The notes: generated from the sequence alone by a model not told the origin. Counted from the stretch's first letter, positions 1 to 12,148 are shown. The stretch: DNA of 64,000 nt from Frondihabitans sp. 762G35 (GCF_002074055.1 NZ_CP014619.1:1612001-1676000), one strand, 5' to 3'. Numbers and translations are program-made.

Positions 1-1555
1 GCTCAAGAACAACCGGACCCTCAAGGCCCAGGAGGCCTTCGACCTCGGGATCGCCGACGCGATCTTCGGTCCGGCCGCCTTCCTGGAGGACTCCCTCCGC
101 TGGGCGGACGGCGTCGTCACCGGCACCGTCCAGGTCGTGCGGAAGAACGCCCCCGGCAAGATCGAGCGCGCCGTCAAGTGGGACGCCGCGATCGCCATCG
201 CCCGGAAGACTCTGCAGTCGCGCATCGGCACCGTCGCGAAGTCGCCGTACGCGGCACTCGACCTGCTCGCGGGCGCGAAGCGGGCCAGCCGCGAGGAGGG
301 CTTCCGGGCCGAGGACGAAGCCCTCGCGGACCTCGTCTCCGGCGACCAGTTCCGGGCCAGCATCTATGCGTTCGATCTCGTGCAGAAGCGGGCCAAGCAT
401 CCTGCCGGTGCCCCCTCCCCCGATCTCGCTCGGAAGATCACGAAGGTCGGCGTCATCGGAGCGGGTCTCATGGCGTCGCAGTTCGCCCTCCTGTTCGTGC
501 GCAAGCTGAAGGTGCCGGTGGTCATCACCGACCTCGACCAGGCGCGCGTCGACAAGGGCGTCGCGGGCATCCGCTCGTCGATCGACGAGCTCCAGGCCAA
601 GGGCCGGATCTCCTCCGACGAGTCGAACCGGCTGAAGGCGCTCGTCTCGGGCACGACCGACGTGGCCGACTTCCACGACGCCGACTGGGTGATCGAGGCG
701 GTCTTCGAGGAGCTGAGCGTCAAGCGGGAGGTGTTCCGCAACGTCGAGCGGGTCGTCTCCGACACCTGCGTCCTCGCCACGAACACCTCGTCGCTGTCGG
801 TCACCGCCATCGGCGCCGAGCTCGCGCACCCGGAGAGGCTCGTCGGCTTCCACTTCTTCAACCCGGTCGCCGTGATGCCGCTCGTCGAGGTCGTCAACGC
901 GGAGGGCACCGACGACGAGACGCTCGCCACGGCGATGGTCGTCGCGAAGACGCTGGGCAAGAACGCCGTCATCACCCTCGATGCGCCCGGGTTCGTCGTC
1001 AACCGGATCCTGGCCAAGCTCCTCGGCGAGGCCATGCACGCGGTCGAGACCGGGACGCCATTCGAGGTCGTCGACCGGGCGACGGCGCCGTTCGGCCTCC
1101 CCATGACGCCGTTCGAACTGCTGGAGCTCGTCGGGCTCACGGTCGGCGCGCACGTGCTCGACACGCACCACGCGGCCTTCCCGGAGCGCTTCTTCGAGAG
1201 CCCGGCCCTGCACCGCCTGGCCGAGTACGGCAAGATCTTCGAGCGAGACGCCAAGGGCAAGCGCAAGGGCTTCGACCCGAAGGCCGTGAAGATCGTCGAC
1301 GGCCACGGCACGGCCCTGACCGAGGCGGAACTGCTGCGCCGGGTCGAGGACGGCCTCGCCGACGAGATCGGTCGTATGCTCGATGACGGTGTCGTCGCCG
1401 CTCCGGAGGACATCGACCTCTGCCTCATCCTCGGCGCGGGCTGGCCGTTCCAGATGGGCGGGGCGACGCCCTACCTCGATCGGGTCGGCGCGTCCGAGCG
1501 CGTGCGCGGTCGGACCTTCCACCAGCCCGCCATCCGCGGCGTCTCCGCCGTCTGA
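1..1555 (+). CDS. 3-hydroxyacyl-CoA dehydrogenase / enoyl-CoA hydratase fusion, 3' part
   Basis: The gene starts left of the window: the reading frame is open from base 2 and the first residues (LKNNRTLKAQEAFDLGIADA) read as the end of a crotonase domain. The first ATG-like start near 137 is internal. The visible part is the 3-hydroxyacyl-CoA dehydrogenase module of a FadB/FadJ-type beta-oxidation enzyme. It has an NAD-binding Rossmann motif (VGVIGAGLMASQFA) and the catalytic-His segment GFHFFNPV. It is followed by a PGFVVNR segment and the C-terminal dehydrogenase domain. The enzyme would oxidise 3-hydroxyacyl-CoA to 3-ketoacyl-CoA in the cytoplasm. A hairpin follows the stop. The call as a bifunctional fusion is secure, but the exact paralogue and the N-terminus cannot be seen. 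Confidence 0.9.
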   Translation, partial: LKNNRTLKAQEAFDLGIADAIFGPAAFLEDSLRWADGVVTGTVQVVRKNAPGKIERAVKWDAAIAIARKTLQSRIGTVAKSPYAALDLLAGAKRASREEGFRAEDEALADLVSGDQFRASIYAFDLVQKRAKHPAGAPSPDLARKITKVGVIGAGLMASQFALLFVRKLKVPVVITDLDQARVDKGVAGIRSSIDELQAKGRISSDESNRLKALVSGTTDVADFHDADWVIEAVFEELSVKREVFRNVERVVSDTCVLATNTSSLSVTAIGAELAHPERLVGFHFFNPVAVMPLVEVVNAEGTDDETLATAMVVAKTLGKNAVITLDAPGFVVNRILAKLLGEAMHAVETGTPFEVVDRATAPFGLPMTPFELLELVGLTVGAHVLDTHHAAFPERFFESPALHRLAEYGKIFERDAKGKRKGFDPKAVKIVDGHGTALTEAELLRRVEDGLADEIGRMLDDGVVAAPEDIDLCLILGAGWPFQMGGATPYLDRVGASERVRGRTFHQPAIRGVSAV

Positions 1556-1568
1556 CACTCGTAGCGGC

Positions 1569-1598
1569 GCCCGACACAGGCTGTTGCCGGTGTCGGGC
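1569..1598. terminator. bidirectional hairpin terminator
   Basis: A perfect 9-bp stem (GCCCGACAC paired with GTGTCGGGC) with a 12-nt loop lies 14 nt after the beta-oxidation gene and between it and the convergent dxs stop. It has no strong T-tract, as is common in high-GC actinobacteria. Confidence 0.6.
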
Positions 1599-1646
1599 TC
1601 CGCTGCACGTGTGGGGAGCTCCTGCGGATCGCGAGGTGGTCGCGCG

Positions 1647-3578
1647 CTAGTCGCGGGCGGCCTGGGTCGCGCGCTCGGCCTCGCGTCGGGCGACGGGGAT
1701 CTTGCTGCCGAGCACCATCGCCGTCACGTCGCGGGCGATGACCTGCGGGGTGAGACCGGCGTCTTCCAGGATCTGGGCGCGCGACGCGTGCTCCAGGAAC
1801 TCGTCGGGAAGCCCGAGCTCGGTGACGGCGGTGTCGACCTCGGCCGCGCGGAGATCCTGACGGACCCGCGTGCCGATCCCGCCGACGCGGATGCCGTCCT
1901 CGAGGGTCACCACCAGGCGGTGCTCGGCGGCCAGACCGATGATGCTCTTCGGCACGGGGACGACCCAGCGGGGGTCGACGACGGTCGCCCCGATCCCCTG
2001 GTCGGCGAGGCGCTCAGCCACGTCGAGGGCGAGCGTCGCCATCGGCCCCACGGCGACGATGAGCACGTCGGGCTTGTCGCCGCGGCGCAGGACCTCGACC
2101 CCGTCGTCGAGGCGTTCGACGGCCTCGATGTCGGTGCCGGCCGGCCCCTTGGGGAAGCGCACGACGGTCGGACCGTCGGTGACGGCCACGGCCTCGCGGA
2201 GCTCCTCGCGCAGACGCGTGGCGTCGCGGGGGGCGGCGAGCCGGATGCCCGGGACGACCTGCAGGATGGCGAGATCCCACATGCCGTGGTGACTCGGGCC
2301 GTCCGGCCCCGTGACGCCCGAGCGATCGAGCACGAACGTCACGCCGGCCTTGTGCAGCCCGACGTCCATCAGCACCTGGTCGAAGGCCCGGTTGATGAAC
2401 GTGGCGTAGAGGGCGACCACCGGGTGCAGTCCGCCGAACGCGAGGCCGGCCGCCGAGGCGACGGCGTGCTGCTCGGCGATGCCGACGTCGAAGACGCGCT
2501 TGGGGTACTTCTCGGCGAACCGGTGCAACCCGACGGGGCGGAGCATGGCGGCGGTGATGCCGACGACGTTCCGGTCGTGATCGGCGATGTGGACGATCTC
2601 GTCGGCGAACACGTCGGTCCAGCCGGGACCCTTCGAGGTCTCGAGGGTCTCGCCGGTCTCGGGGTCGATGTGGCCGACCGCGTGGAACTGGTCCGCCGCG
2701 TCGTGGAGGGCCGGCTCGTAGCCGCGGCCCTTCTGCGTGATGGCGTGGACGATGACAGGGGCGCCGTAGTTCTTCGCCTGCCGGAGCGCCTCCTCCATCG
2801 CCGCCTGGTCGTGGCCGTCGATCGGGCCGATGTACTTGATGTCGAGGTTGGAGTAGAGCGCCTCGTTGTTCGTGAAGCGGCTCAGGAAGCCGTGCAGGCC
2901 ACCCCGCACGCCGCGGTAGAAGGCCCGCGCCGGCGAGCCGAGGTGGTCGAACGCCGCGCGCGACGACAGGTGCATGTCGCGGTAGGGGTGCGACGTGCGC
3001 ACCGAGTTGAGGAACCGGGCCATGCCGCCGATGGTCGGAGCGTAGGAGCGGCCGTTGTCGTTGACCACGATGATCAGCCGTCGCGTGTTGTCGTCGCTGA
3101 TGTTGTTGAGGGCCTCCCACGTCATCCCCCCGGTGAGGGCGCCGTCGCCCACGACCGCGATGACGGAGCGGTCGCCGTGCCCCGTGAGGGTGAACGCGCG
3201 CGAGATGCCGTCGGCCCACGAGAGCGACGACGAGGCGTGCGACGATTCGACGATGTCGTGCTCGGACTCGCTGCGCTGCGGGTAGCCGGCGATGCCCTCG
3301 CGGAGGCGCAGGGCGGAGAAGTCCTGGCGGCCCGTGACGAGCTTGTGCACGTACGACTGGTGACCGGTGTCGAAGACGATGGCGTCCTTCGGCGAGTCGA
3401 AGACCCGGTGCAGCGCGAGGGTCAACTCGACGACGCCGAGGTTCGGACCGAGGTGGCCGCCGGTCTTGGAGACCTCGGCCACGAGGAAGCGGCGGATCTC
3501 GGCTCCGAGGGCGATCATCTGCTCGTCGCTGAGGCCGTCGAGATCGCGGGGCCCGTGAATGGTCTCGAGGAGGCTCAT
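1647..3578 (-). CDS. dxs: 1-deoxy-D-xylulose-5-phosphate synthase
   Basis: A thiamine-diphosphate enzyme that condenses pyruvate with glyceraldehyde-3-phosphate, the first step of the MEP isoprenoid pathway in the cytoplasm. The 643 residues match the usual length. Visible signatures are the N-terminal [13 protein letters not shown] and [10 protein letters not shown] segments, the ThDP-binding [16 protein letters not shown] region, and the transketolase pyrimidine-domain block [15 protein letters not shown]. The ATG start is preceded by an AAGGGAG ribosome-binding site 4 nt upstream. The gene stands alone between the hairpin at 1569-1598 and the terminator-like hairpin downstream of aconitase, so it is probably monocistronic. 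Confidence 0.96.
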   Translation of the reverse strand: MSLLETIHGPRDLDGLSDEQMIALGAEIRRFLVAEVSKTGGHLGPNLGVVELTLALHRVFDSPKDAIVFDTGHQSYVHKLVTGRQDFSALRLREGIAGYPQRSESEHDIVESSHASSSLSWADGISRAFTLTGHGDRSVIAVVGDGALTGGMTWEALNNISDDNTRRLIIVVNDNGRSYAPTIGGMARFLNSVRTSHPYRDMHLSSRAAFDHLGSPARAFYRGVRGGLHGFLSRFTNNEALYSNLDIKYIGPIDGHDQAAMEEALRQAKNYGAPVIVHAITQKGRGYEPALHDAADQFHAVGHIDPETGETLETSKGPGWTDVFADEIVHIADHDRNVVGITAAMLRPVGLHRFAEKYPKRVFDVGIAEQHAVASAAGLAFGGLHPVVALYATFINRAFDQVLMDVGLHKAGVTFVLDRSGVTGPDGPSHHGMWDLAILQVVPGIRLAAPRDATRLREELREAVAVTDGPTVVRFPKGPAGTDIEAVERLDDGVEVLRRGDKPDVLIVAVGPMATLALDVAERLADQGIGATVVDPRWVVPVPKSIIGLAAEHRLVVTLEDGIRVGGIGTRVRQDLRAAEVDTAVTELGLPDEFLEHASRAQILEDAGLTPQVIARDVTAMVLGSKIPVARREAERATQAARD

Positions 3579-3713
3579 GTCACTCCCTTTCCGCGCCCCG
3601 GTAGAGGACGCCTCGTCAGTTTATGCGCCGCACCTGACGGCGGCCCGCCGACGCCTCGGTGTCCCGCGAAAGCCTCTCGGCATCACGCGAGTGCGCCGCG
3701 TCACCACGCGGAA

Positions 3714-3757
3714 GCGCCGCGACGCCGGACCCGGTGCAGCGAGCTGCACGGGCCGAC
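3714..3757 (-). terminator. long hairpin downstream of aconitase
   Basis: An outer perfect 11-bp stem (GCGCCGCGACG with its complement) encloses an inner GTGCAG/CTGCAC stem. It lies about 40 nt past the aconitase stop, in the direction of its transcription, and upstream of dxs. It is most simply an intrinsic terminator for acnA. Confidence 0.55.
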
Positions 3758-3797
3758 GTCGCGGCGCTGAGGCGATCCGGCGGTCACCGACCGGTCG

Positions 3798-6614
<2,817 letters not shown>

Positions 6615-6748
6615 GTGCCGTCTCCCTTGCTGCCACTGCCTTGGATGCCGTGCGCACTCCTCTCGGGAGAGCGCGACGGCCACTTCGTGGGCACGAGCCC
6701 ACCGAGGCCAGCTTAAGTCAGCCCGCTCGCGCGCGACCGACTTCGGCT

Positions 6749-6772
6749 GTTTATCTTGATATCGAGATAAAC
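6749..6772. promoter_or_regulatory. 24-bp palindrome upstream of aconitase
   Basis: Arms GTTTATCT and AGATAAAC flank a central TGATATCG. Eleven of twelve base pairs are symmetric about position 6760.5. The site is AT-rich in a GC-rich background and sits in the promoter region of acnA. It resembles operators of MarR-family regulators; Streptomyces TamR, a MarR protein, is reported to act on aconitase. The assignment to a specific regulator is an inference. Confidence 0.55.
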
Positions 6773-6788
6773 CTAGCAGCAGGAGCCG

Positions 6789-7502
6789 CTACTCGGCGTC
6801 CGATCCGGCGCGCGCCGCGTAGACGGTGCGGACGAGCAGCCACGTGACCCAGAGCATGGCCGCGTAGAACGGCACCCCGAGCACGAGCTTGGCGGCGGCG
6901 AGGAGCGCCGCGTCGCGCGCCAGGAAGAGCGGCACCTCGACGGCGAGGCGGATCGCGAAGAGGAGGACCCAGAGCCACGTCGTCAGGGTCAGGACGCGAC
7001 GCTTGGCCCGGTCGCCGCGCCACGAGCCGCCCTCGTTCGTCAGGAGGCCGACGACGACGCCGATGAGCGGCCAGCGCGCGGCGAGGCTGATCAGGAGGAC
7101 GGCCAGCGAGACGGCGTTGATCACGATGCCCGGGATGAAGTTGTCGACGGCCCGACCGGAGATGAGGGCGAGGAACGCCGAGAGGGCGATCCCGAGGAGA
7201 CCGGCGATCGCCTGCGGCAGGGGGCCGCGTTGAATCGCTCGCACCGCCACGAAGACGACTCCGACGACCACCGGGATGAGGACCGACGGAAGGAGTTCGT
7301 GCGAGAAGGTGTAGATGACGAGGAACGCGAGCCCGGGCAGGATCGACTCGACGAGCCCGCGGACTCCTCCGATGGCCGTGAGGAGCGCGTGCCCGGTCGG
7401 GACCTCGCCGGGGGCGACCCGGCCGATCCCGGCGCGGAGCGCGGCCTCCCGTAGCTGCTCCCGGAGGGAAAGCTCGGGCGTCGGGCGCTCGTCGTCGCTC
7501 AT
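6789..7502 (-). CDS. DUF3159 family membrane protein
   Basis: A 237-residue protein of unknown function. After a polar N-terminus (MSDDERPTPELSLREQ) there are about six hydrophobic segments, for example ILPGLAFLVIYTFSHEL, VLIPVVVGVVFVAV and AVLLISLAARW. This indicates an integral cytoplasmic-membrane protein. It is the last gene of the dut-DUF3710-DUF3159 unit, starting 7 nt after the DUF3710 stop. This order is conserved in actinobacteria as far as I recall. No catalytic motif is recognised. Confidence 0.85.
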   Translation of the reverse strand: MSDDERPTPELSLREQLREAALRAGIGRVAPGEVPTGHALLTAIGGVRGLVESILPGLAFLVIYTFSHELLPSVLIPVVVGVVFVAVRAIQRGPLPQAIAGLLGIALSAFLALISGRAVDNFIPGIVINAVSLAVLLISLAARWPLIGVVVGLLTNEGGSWRGDRAKRRVLTLTTWLWVLLFAIRLAVEVPLFLARDAALLAAAKLVLGVPFYAAMLWVTWLLVRTVYAARAGSDAE

Positions 7503-7509
7503 GCGGCGC

Positions 7510-8253
7510 TCAGACGACCGTGGCGGTCGGGTCGCTCGGGTTCGCCTTCGGCATGTGCAGCGGGATGAGGTCGCGCGGAGGCATCGGGTCGGTGCCGCGG
7601 ACGACGACGACGCTGCGGAACAGCTCCTCGATCTTCTCGGCGGCCTCGGGATCGACCGTCGCGTCTCCGGCGATGACGCCGCGGAGGAACCAGCGCGGAC
7701 CGTCGACGCCGACGAAGCGCGCGAGGCGGCTGGTCTGACCGGCGACGGCTCCCTCGGAGCCGGCCGCGATCGGGATCTCGGCGCGGATCTCGGGACCGAA
7801 GGGACCCTCGACCTCCTCGGTGGTGCCGCCCTGCTTGCGGATCTGGTCGGCGATCTGGTCGCGGATCTCGTGCCAGAGGCCCGTCGACCGCGGAGCCGCG
7901 AAGGGCTGCACCTGGAGCGTCGACTTGGCGAAGTCGAGCCCGACGGCGACGACGCGCTTGGACCCCTCCTCGACCTCGAGGCGGAGGTGGAGGCCCTCGC
8001 GGGGGACGATCTTCACGCCGCCGAGATCGACGTAGGGGCGCACGGGGTTGGCCTCGGACTCGTCGAGCGGGCCCTCCTCGGCCCGGTTCTCCGGGGCGGA
8101 CTTGTCGTCGAGGACGACCTCGAGCTCCTCGCTCGGTGCCTCCACGAGGTCGACGGCGTCGAGGGTCTCGCTGTCGGCCGTCTCGACGTCGGCCTCGCGG
8201 ACCTCGGTCTCGGCCAGCTCCTGCGCGGCCTCGCGCCTGGACTTCCTGCTCAC
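7510..8253 (-). CDS. DUF3710 family protein
   Basis: A 247-residue protein of unknown function. The start is the GTG at 8253, which overlaps the dut stop as GTGA and so implies translational coupling. The N-terminal 60 residues are acidic and low in complexity. A conserved domain follows, beginning RPYVDLGGVKIVPREGLHLR and continuing through FAAPRSTGLWHEIRDQIADQ to the C-terminal PMPPRDLIPLHMP segment. Longer readings of this frame upstream of 8253 are out-of-frame dut sequence. No enzymatic motif is visible. Its position next to dUTPase is conserved but does not define a function. Confidence 0.88.
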   Translation of the reverse strand: MSRKSRREAAQELAETEVREADVETADSETLDAVDLVEAPSEELEVVLDDKSAPENRAEEGPLDESEANPVRPYVDLGGVKIVPREGLHLRLEVEEGSKRVVAVGLDFAKSTLQVQPFAAPRSTGLWHEIRDQIADQIRKQGGTTEEVEGPFGPEIRAEIPIAAGSEGAVAGQTSRLARFVGVDGPRWFLRGVIAGDATVDPEAAEKIEELFRSVVVVRGTDPMPPRDLIPLHMPKANPSDPTATVV

Positions 8254-8756
8254 TTGGTGCCTCCTGGCGTGGTGTGCTCCGCCCGATCGTCGGGCGCACT
8301 GGTGGTGTTCGCGTAACCGGTCGAGCCGAAGCCGCCGGCGCCGCGGACGCTGTCGGGGAGGGCGTCGACGGTGGTGAACGTGGCTCGGACGACCGGCATC
8401 ACGATCAGCTGGGCGATGCGATCGCCCGCGTGGATCTCGAAGTCGGTGTCGTCGGTGTTGAGAAGGGCGACCTTGATCTCGCCGCGGTAGCCCGCGTCGA
8501 CCGTTCCCGGCGTGTTGAGCACGGTCACGCCGTGCTTGACGGCGAGGCCGGAGCGCGGGACGACGAACGCCGCGTACCCGTCGGGCAGCGCGATCGACAC
8601 GCCGGTCGAGACGAGGGCCCGCGAGCCGGCTCGCAGGATGAGGTCCTCCGCGGCGTGGAGGTCGGCTCCCGCGTCGCCGGGATGGGCGTAGCGGGGTTCC
8701 TGGGCCGTCCCGTGCCCGGGTGCGGGCGCGAAGGGCACGTCGAGGGTCTCGGTCAC
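8250..8756 (-). CDS. dut: dUTP diphosphatase
   Basis: Hydrolyses dUTP to dUMP and pyrophosphate, which limits uracil in DNA and supplies dUMP for thymidylate synthesis. It is a trimeric cytoplasmic enzyme. The 168 residues contain the five dUTPase motifs in order: HPGDAGADLHAAED, VVPRSGLA, NTPGTVDAGYRGEI, GDRIAQLIVMPV, and the C-terminal GAGGFGSTGY loop that closes over the active site. The GTG start follows a TACCCT box by 6 nt and has no Shine-Dalgarno sequence, which suggests a leaderless transcript covering dut-DUF3710-DUF3159. Confidence 0.97.
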   Translation of the reverse strand: MTETLDVPFAPAPGHGTAQEPRYAHPGDAGADLHAAEDLILRAGSRALVSTGVSIALPDGYAAFVVPRSGLAVKHGVTVLNTPGTVDAGYRGEIKVALLNTDDTDFEIHAGDRIAQLIVMPVVRATFTTVDALPDSVRGAGGFGSTGYANTTSAPDDRAEHTTPGGTK

Positions 8757-8762
8757 GTGTCG

Positions 8763-8768
8763 AGGGTA
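8763..8768 (-). promoter_or_regulatory. leaderless -10 box of dut
   Basis: On the minus strand TACCCT is followed by 6 nt and then the GTG of dut, placing transcription initiation at the start codon. Confidence 0.45.
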
Positions 8769-8794
8769 GTGCAGAAGTCTGGTCGAATAGTCCC

Positions 8795-9250
8795 ATGACC
8801 GCCTACCGCGAACGCCTCGCGCCGCCCCCGCTCGTCTTCCTCGCCTGGGCCCTCGTGGTGCCCGCGAGCATCCTGGTGTTCCTCCCCATCGACGCCGCGG
8901 TGGGCTGGGGCGTGGGGATCGGGCTCTACCTGGCCATCTCGCTGCTGCTCTTCTTCGGCTCGCCCGTGCTGCGGGTCGACGAGTCGGGCTTCCGTGCCGG
9001 CCGGGCGATCCTGTACCCCGGAGAAGTGGGAGCGACCGCCGCTTTCCTCGCGGAGGAAGCGACGGCCGAGCGGGGTCCGCGGTTGGATGCGCGCGCCTGG
9101 ACCCTCTTCAGGGGCTGGGTGAAGCCGGTGCTCCGCATCGAGCTCACCGATCAGAACGACCCGGCGCCGTACTGGCTCGTGTCGACGAGACACCCCCAGC
9201 GGCTGTCGCAGGCCCTCGATCAGATCAGGCCGCGCACTCCAGGCAGATAG
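8795..9250 (+). CDS. DUF3093 family membrane protein
   Basis: A 151-residue protein of unknown function. Two adjacent N-terminal transmembrane helices (PLVFLAWALVVPASILVFLP and VGWGVGIGLYLAISLLLFF) precede a soluble C-terminal domain with the family segment LRVDESGFRAGRA and the ending PYWLVSTRHPQRLSQAL. The ATG at 8795 is chosen; the upstream extension is dut antisense sequence. It is divergent from dut. Its last 26 bases overlap the 3' end of the convergent DUF4193 gene, so the two coding regions share sequence. Confidence 0.85.
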   Translation: MTAYRERLAPPPLVFLAWALVVPASILVFLPIDAAVGWGVGIGLYLAISLLLFFGSPVLRVDESGFRAGRAILYPGEVGATAAFLAEEATAERGPRLDARAWTLFRGWVKPVLRIELTDQNDPAPYWLVSTRHPQRLSQALDQIRPRTPGR

Positions 9251-9518
9251 GTCCGAGCTTCGACTCGTGGTCGAGCTGCGAGCGGTGCTTCACGAGGAAG
9301 CACTCCACGCAGGTGAACTCGTCCGCCTGCGGGGGCAGCACGACGACGTCGAGGTCGAGGTCGGAGAGGTCTTGACCGGCGAGCTCGAAACTGCCCGGAT
9401 TGTCGGCGTCGTCGGCGTCGACCACGCCGCTCATCTTGTCGGGAACCCGCTCTTTCAGCGCCTCGATCGACTCGGAATCGTCGTCGTTCTTGCGAGGTGC
9501 GTCGTAGTCGGTCGCCAT
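9225..9518 (-). CDS. DUF4193 family zinc-ribbon protein
   Basis: A 97-residue actinobacterial protein beginning MATDYDAPRKNDDDSESIEA, which fixes the start at 9518; the longer frame adds 25 unrelated residues. An acidic middle region is followed by a C-terminal zinc ribbon with CVEC and CLEC pairs. The function is not known to me. The same fold type occurs in other small essential-looking actinobacterial proteins and suggests a nucleic-acid or protein adaptor. Its 3' end overlaps the DUF3093 gene by 26 bp. Confidence 0.9.
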   Translation of the reverse strand: MATDYDAPRKNDDDSESIEALKERVPDKMSGVVDADDADNPGSFELAGQDLSDLDLDVVVLPPQADEFTCVECFLVKHRSQLDHESKLGPICLECAA

Positions 9519-9726
9519 GCCCATCCAGTTCTGTACGAGGTCTTCTACCAAAATCGGCGGGCACAGTTTGCACCATGGGAAAGGCAATAGCAAACCGGTC
9601 TGAGGGCCTCGGAAGACGCTCGAAGCCGCACGAGGAGAACTTGCGGCACGCCCGCGCTATTCCCCGGATTTCCGCCTCCTGCGTGGCATCCTGACTGCGA
9701 ATCACGACAACGGAAGCTGTGGGCCC

Positions 9727-10887
9727 ATGCAAGATCTGAAGGTGATCGGCGTCGAGAGCGGCGCGCTCCTGGTGGCCACCGACGCGGGGAGCGAATACCG
9801 CCTCCGCGTGACGGGGACACTGCAGTCCCAGCTGCGGGCTGCGGACCCCGAGCGGGCCGTGACCCCGCACAAGGTGCCGCCCCGCGAGATCCAGGCGCTC
9901 GTCCGCTCCGGTCGCTCGGCCGAGCAGGTCGCCGCCGAGACGGGCGTCGAGCTCGACTACGTGCGCCGCTTCGAGGGCCCCGTCCTCGCCGAGCGCACCT
10001 ACGTCCTCGAGAGCGCCCGCCGCGTGCCCGTGAGCCTCGCCGGCGACGGCGTCGCCCAGGGCGAGACCTCGACCTTCGGGAGCGTCATCGACGCACGCCT
10101 CGACGCCGCCGAGGCCACCGAGCGCGACTGGACCTCGTACAAGGACGCCGTCGAGGGCTGGGTCGTCCACGTCAGCTACACGACCCAGGAGGTCGAGCGC
10201 GACGCCACCTGGCGCTTCGATCCGAAGAAGCACGCTCTCGCGCCGCTGAACGGCGACGCCCACACCCTCTCCCGCCACGGTTCCGCCCACACACCGCTGG
10301 TCCCCCGGCTCCGTGCCGTGGGCGATGCCGGCCGCATCGCCGGCGAGGCCGGCCCGAACGACTCGGGCCGCTTCGACAGCGGCGCGTTCGAGGTCGAGCA
10401 GGAGGCCCGTGAGACGACGATCCCCGGTGACTCCGGCGAGACCTCCGACCGGTCCCGCGAGGGTCGCTCGCAGGCCTCGGTCGCCGCCGTCAACCGCGCG
10501 CCGGAGCCGCAGGCCGAGCACAACCAGACCGCCGACCTGCTGGAGGCTCTCCGGCGACGCCGCGGGGAGCGCGAGGCCGCCCGCTTCGACGACGACCCCT
10601 CCGACCACTCGCGTGCCGCTCACCCCTCGACCGGTTCGTTGCGCGTCGTGGACGTGCCGCTCGACGACATCGACGTGCCGACGGAGCCGGAGCCCGCTCG
10701 CACGACCAAGCCTCTCGCCACGCATCCGACCGCCTCGCGTCAGTCCGCTCCGCGCTCCGACGACGAGTCGACCGACACGGCCCCGAAGGCACCGCAGCGG
10801 TCCGCGCGGGCGCGCAAAGGCCGCGCATCGATGCCGAGCTGGGACGAGATCGTCTTCGGCGCCCGCTCGGACGACGACCCCGCCTGA
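9727..10887 (+). CDS. sepH: cell-division regulator SepH
   Basis: SepH is the actinobacterial protein that stimulates FtsZ assembly. The 386-residue product has the conserved N-terminal DUF3071 domain (MQDLKVIGVESGALLVATD) and the helix-turn-helix-like block VPPREIQALVRSGRSAEQVA with GVELDYVRRFEGPV. A long disordered, charged and proline-rich linker (about 210-360) follows, then a short conserved C-terminus (SWDEIVFGAR). This layout matches the family: FtsZ-stimulating N-terminus, linker, and C-terminal tip. The stop codon lies inside the first unit of a 16-bp tandem repeat. Confidence 0.9.
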   Translation: MQDLKVIGVESGALLVATDAGSEYRLRVTGTLQSQLRAADPERAVTPHKVPPREIQALVRSGRSAEQVAAETGVELDYVRRFEGPVLAERTYVLESARRVPVSLAGDGVAQGETSTFGSVIDARLDAAEATERDWTSYKDAVEGWVVHVSYTTQEVERDATWRFDPKKHALAPLNGDAHTLSRHGSAHTPLVPRLRAVGDAGRIAGEAGPNDSGRFDSGAFEVEQEARETTIPGDSGETSDRSREGRSQASVAAVNRAPEPQAEHNQTADLLEALRRRRGEREAARFDDDPSDHSRAAHPSTGSLRVVDVPLDDIDVPTEPEPARTTKPLATHPTASRQSAPRSDDESTDTAPKAPQRSARARKGRASMPSWDEIVFGARSDDDPA

Positions 10888-10925
10888 GCCCGACCCCGCC
10901 GTAGCCCGACCCCGCCTGAGCCCGA
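10878..10925. repeat. three 16-bp tandem repeats at the sepH stop
   Basis: Three consecutive 16-bp units of the form CCCCGCCTGAGCCCGA (the middle one has GTAG in place of TGAG) run from the last codons of sepH into the spacer. The sepH stop TGA is in unit 1 and is repeated in unit 3, so copy-number change would not alter the protein. It looks like slippage or local duplication. Confidence 0.7.
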
Positions 10926-10966
10926 CCCGCGAGACCAGCGGCACTCCGCCGAGCACGAGCGGCTCG

Positions 10967-12094
10967 CTAGGCGAACGCGCCGAAGCGCAGGAGCGGGACG
11001 CGCGTCTCCTCGTCGCTCCACGAGCCGTGCTGGCCGATCATGCCCCGCCCGCGGTCGTCCTCCGAGCGGTAGTACGCGATCCCCTTGCGAGCGGCGACGA
11101 GAAGATCTCCGATCCGCGGCAGCACCGCCGGGTCGACGTCGCCGAACCAACCGGCCTCGACCGCCTCGTCGCGCGTCACGACCCAGGACCTGTGCCCCTC
11201 GGCCGCCCGCCAGGCCTCCCCGAGACGGGAGCGACCGTCGTCGTCGAGGGCCGGATCGACGTGGAGCTGAAGGCATCGCGGCTCCCCCGCCACGTGCCGG
11301 ACGCCCTCGGTCAACGCGGGTTTCGTCCCCCAGATGACGTGCTTGTGCGCGGGGACGTCGACGATGCCGTGGTCGGCGGTCACCAGGACGGCCTGATCGC
11401 GGGCGAGGTCGTCCACGAGGCTCCTGACCTCCCCGTCGACCTGCTCCAGGGCTCGCGACCACTCCTCCGACTCCCAGCCGTGGCGGTGCCCGGCCATGTC
11501 GAGTTCGGGGATGTAGAGGTACGTCAGCGATCGGCCGGGCGACCGCAGGATGCCCCGCGCGGCCTCGAACCGCGCCGAGACGGTCTCGGCCGACCGGTAC
11601 GTCGCCCCGCGGAGGATCGCCCTCGTGAGACCCGAGTCGGCGTACCGGGCGGGCCCGACGGTGAACGCGTCCACCCCCGATCCGGCGAGGCTCTCGAACA
11701 CGGTGGGGACGCGCTGCCAGGTCGCGGGGTCGAGGTCGGCGTCCCAGCCGGACAGCTGCTTCACGACGCGGTCGTGGGCCGCGTCGAGGACGCTGTAGCC
11801 GACGAGGCCGTGCCGCCCGGGAAGGGCACCCGTCGTGAGCGTCGTCAGGCCCGCCGCCGTCGTGGTCGGGAAGCCCGACCACAGCGTGTCGCGGGGGCCT
11901 GAGAGAGTGCGGGCGTACGCGGCTCGCGCGCGGAGGGCGGACGCTCCGAGCCCGTCGACGAGGACCACGACGACCGATCGCGCCGGGGCGAGGTCGAGGG
12001 GGTTGGCGGCGCCGGACAGGGCCGCGACGCAACTCGGGAGGACGTCCGCGAGGCTCACGACCGACGGGTCGCGCGCCGGTACCATGGTCGTCAT
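10967..12094 (-). CDS. alkaline-phosphatase-superfamily hydrolase (phosphodiesterase / nucleotide pyrophosphatase type)
   Basis: A 375-residue type I phosphodiesterase/nucleotide pyrophosphatase domain protein. Metal-site motifs of the superfamily are visible: [11 protein letters not shown] (first Asp), the nucleophile region [10 protein letters not shown] (Thr), [11 protein letters not shown], and [10 protein letters not shown]. No signal peptide or transmembrane helix is seen, so it is probably cytoplasmic; the substrate is unknown. The start is ATG 12094 (MTTMVPARD), with an alternative ATG at 12085. The much longer open frame to 14437 is antisense to the topoisomerase gene. It is divergent from that gene with a 54-nt spacer. 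Confidence 0.85.
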   Translation of the reverse strand: MTTMVPARDPSVVSLADVLPSCVAALSGAANPLDLAPARSVVVVLVDGLGASALRARAAYARTLSGPRDTLWSGFPTTTAAGLTTLTTGALPGRHGLVGYSVLDAAHDRVVKQLSGWDADLDPATWQRVPTVFESLAGSGVDAFTVGPARYADSGLTRAILRGATYRSAETVSARFEAARGILRSPGRSLTYLYIPELDMAGHRHGWESEEWSRALEQVDGEVRSLVDDLARDQAVLVTADHGIVDVPAHKHVIWGTKPALTEGVRHVAGEPRCLQLHVDPALDDDGRSRLGEAWRAAEGHRSWVVTRDEAVEAGWFGDVDPAVLPRIGDLLVAARKGIAYYRSEDDRGRGMIGQHGSWSDEETRVPLLRFGAFA

Positions 12095-12148
12095 CGGCCC
12101 CAGTCTGGCACAGCCCGACCGGCGGCGGCCCGCACCAGACAGGACGAC

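Noticed and set aside
1383-3770. 795-residue plus-strand open frame opposite dxs
   Set aside because: It is antisense to an unambiguous dxs, shows no domain and has no ribosome-binding site.
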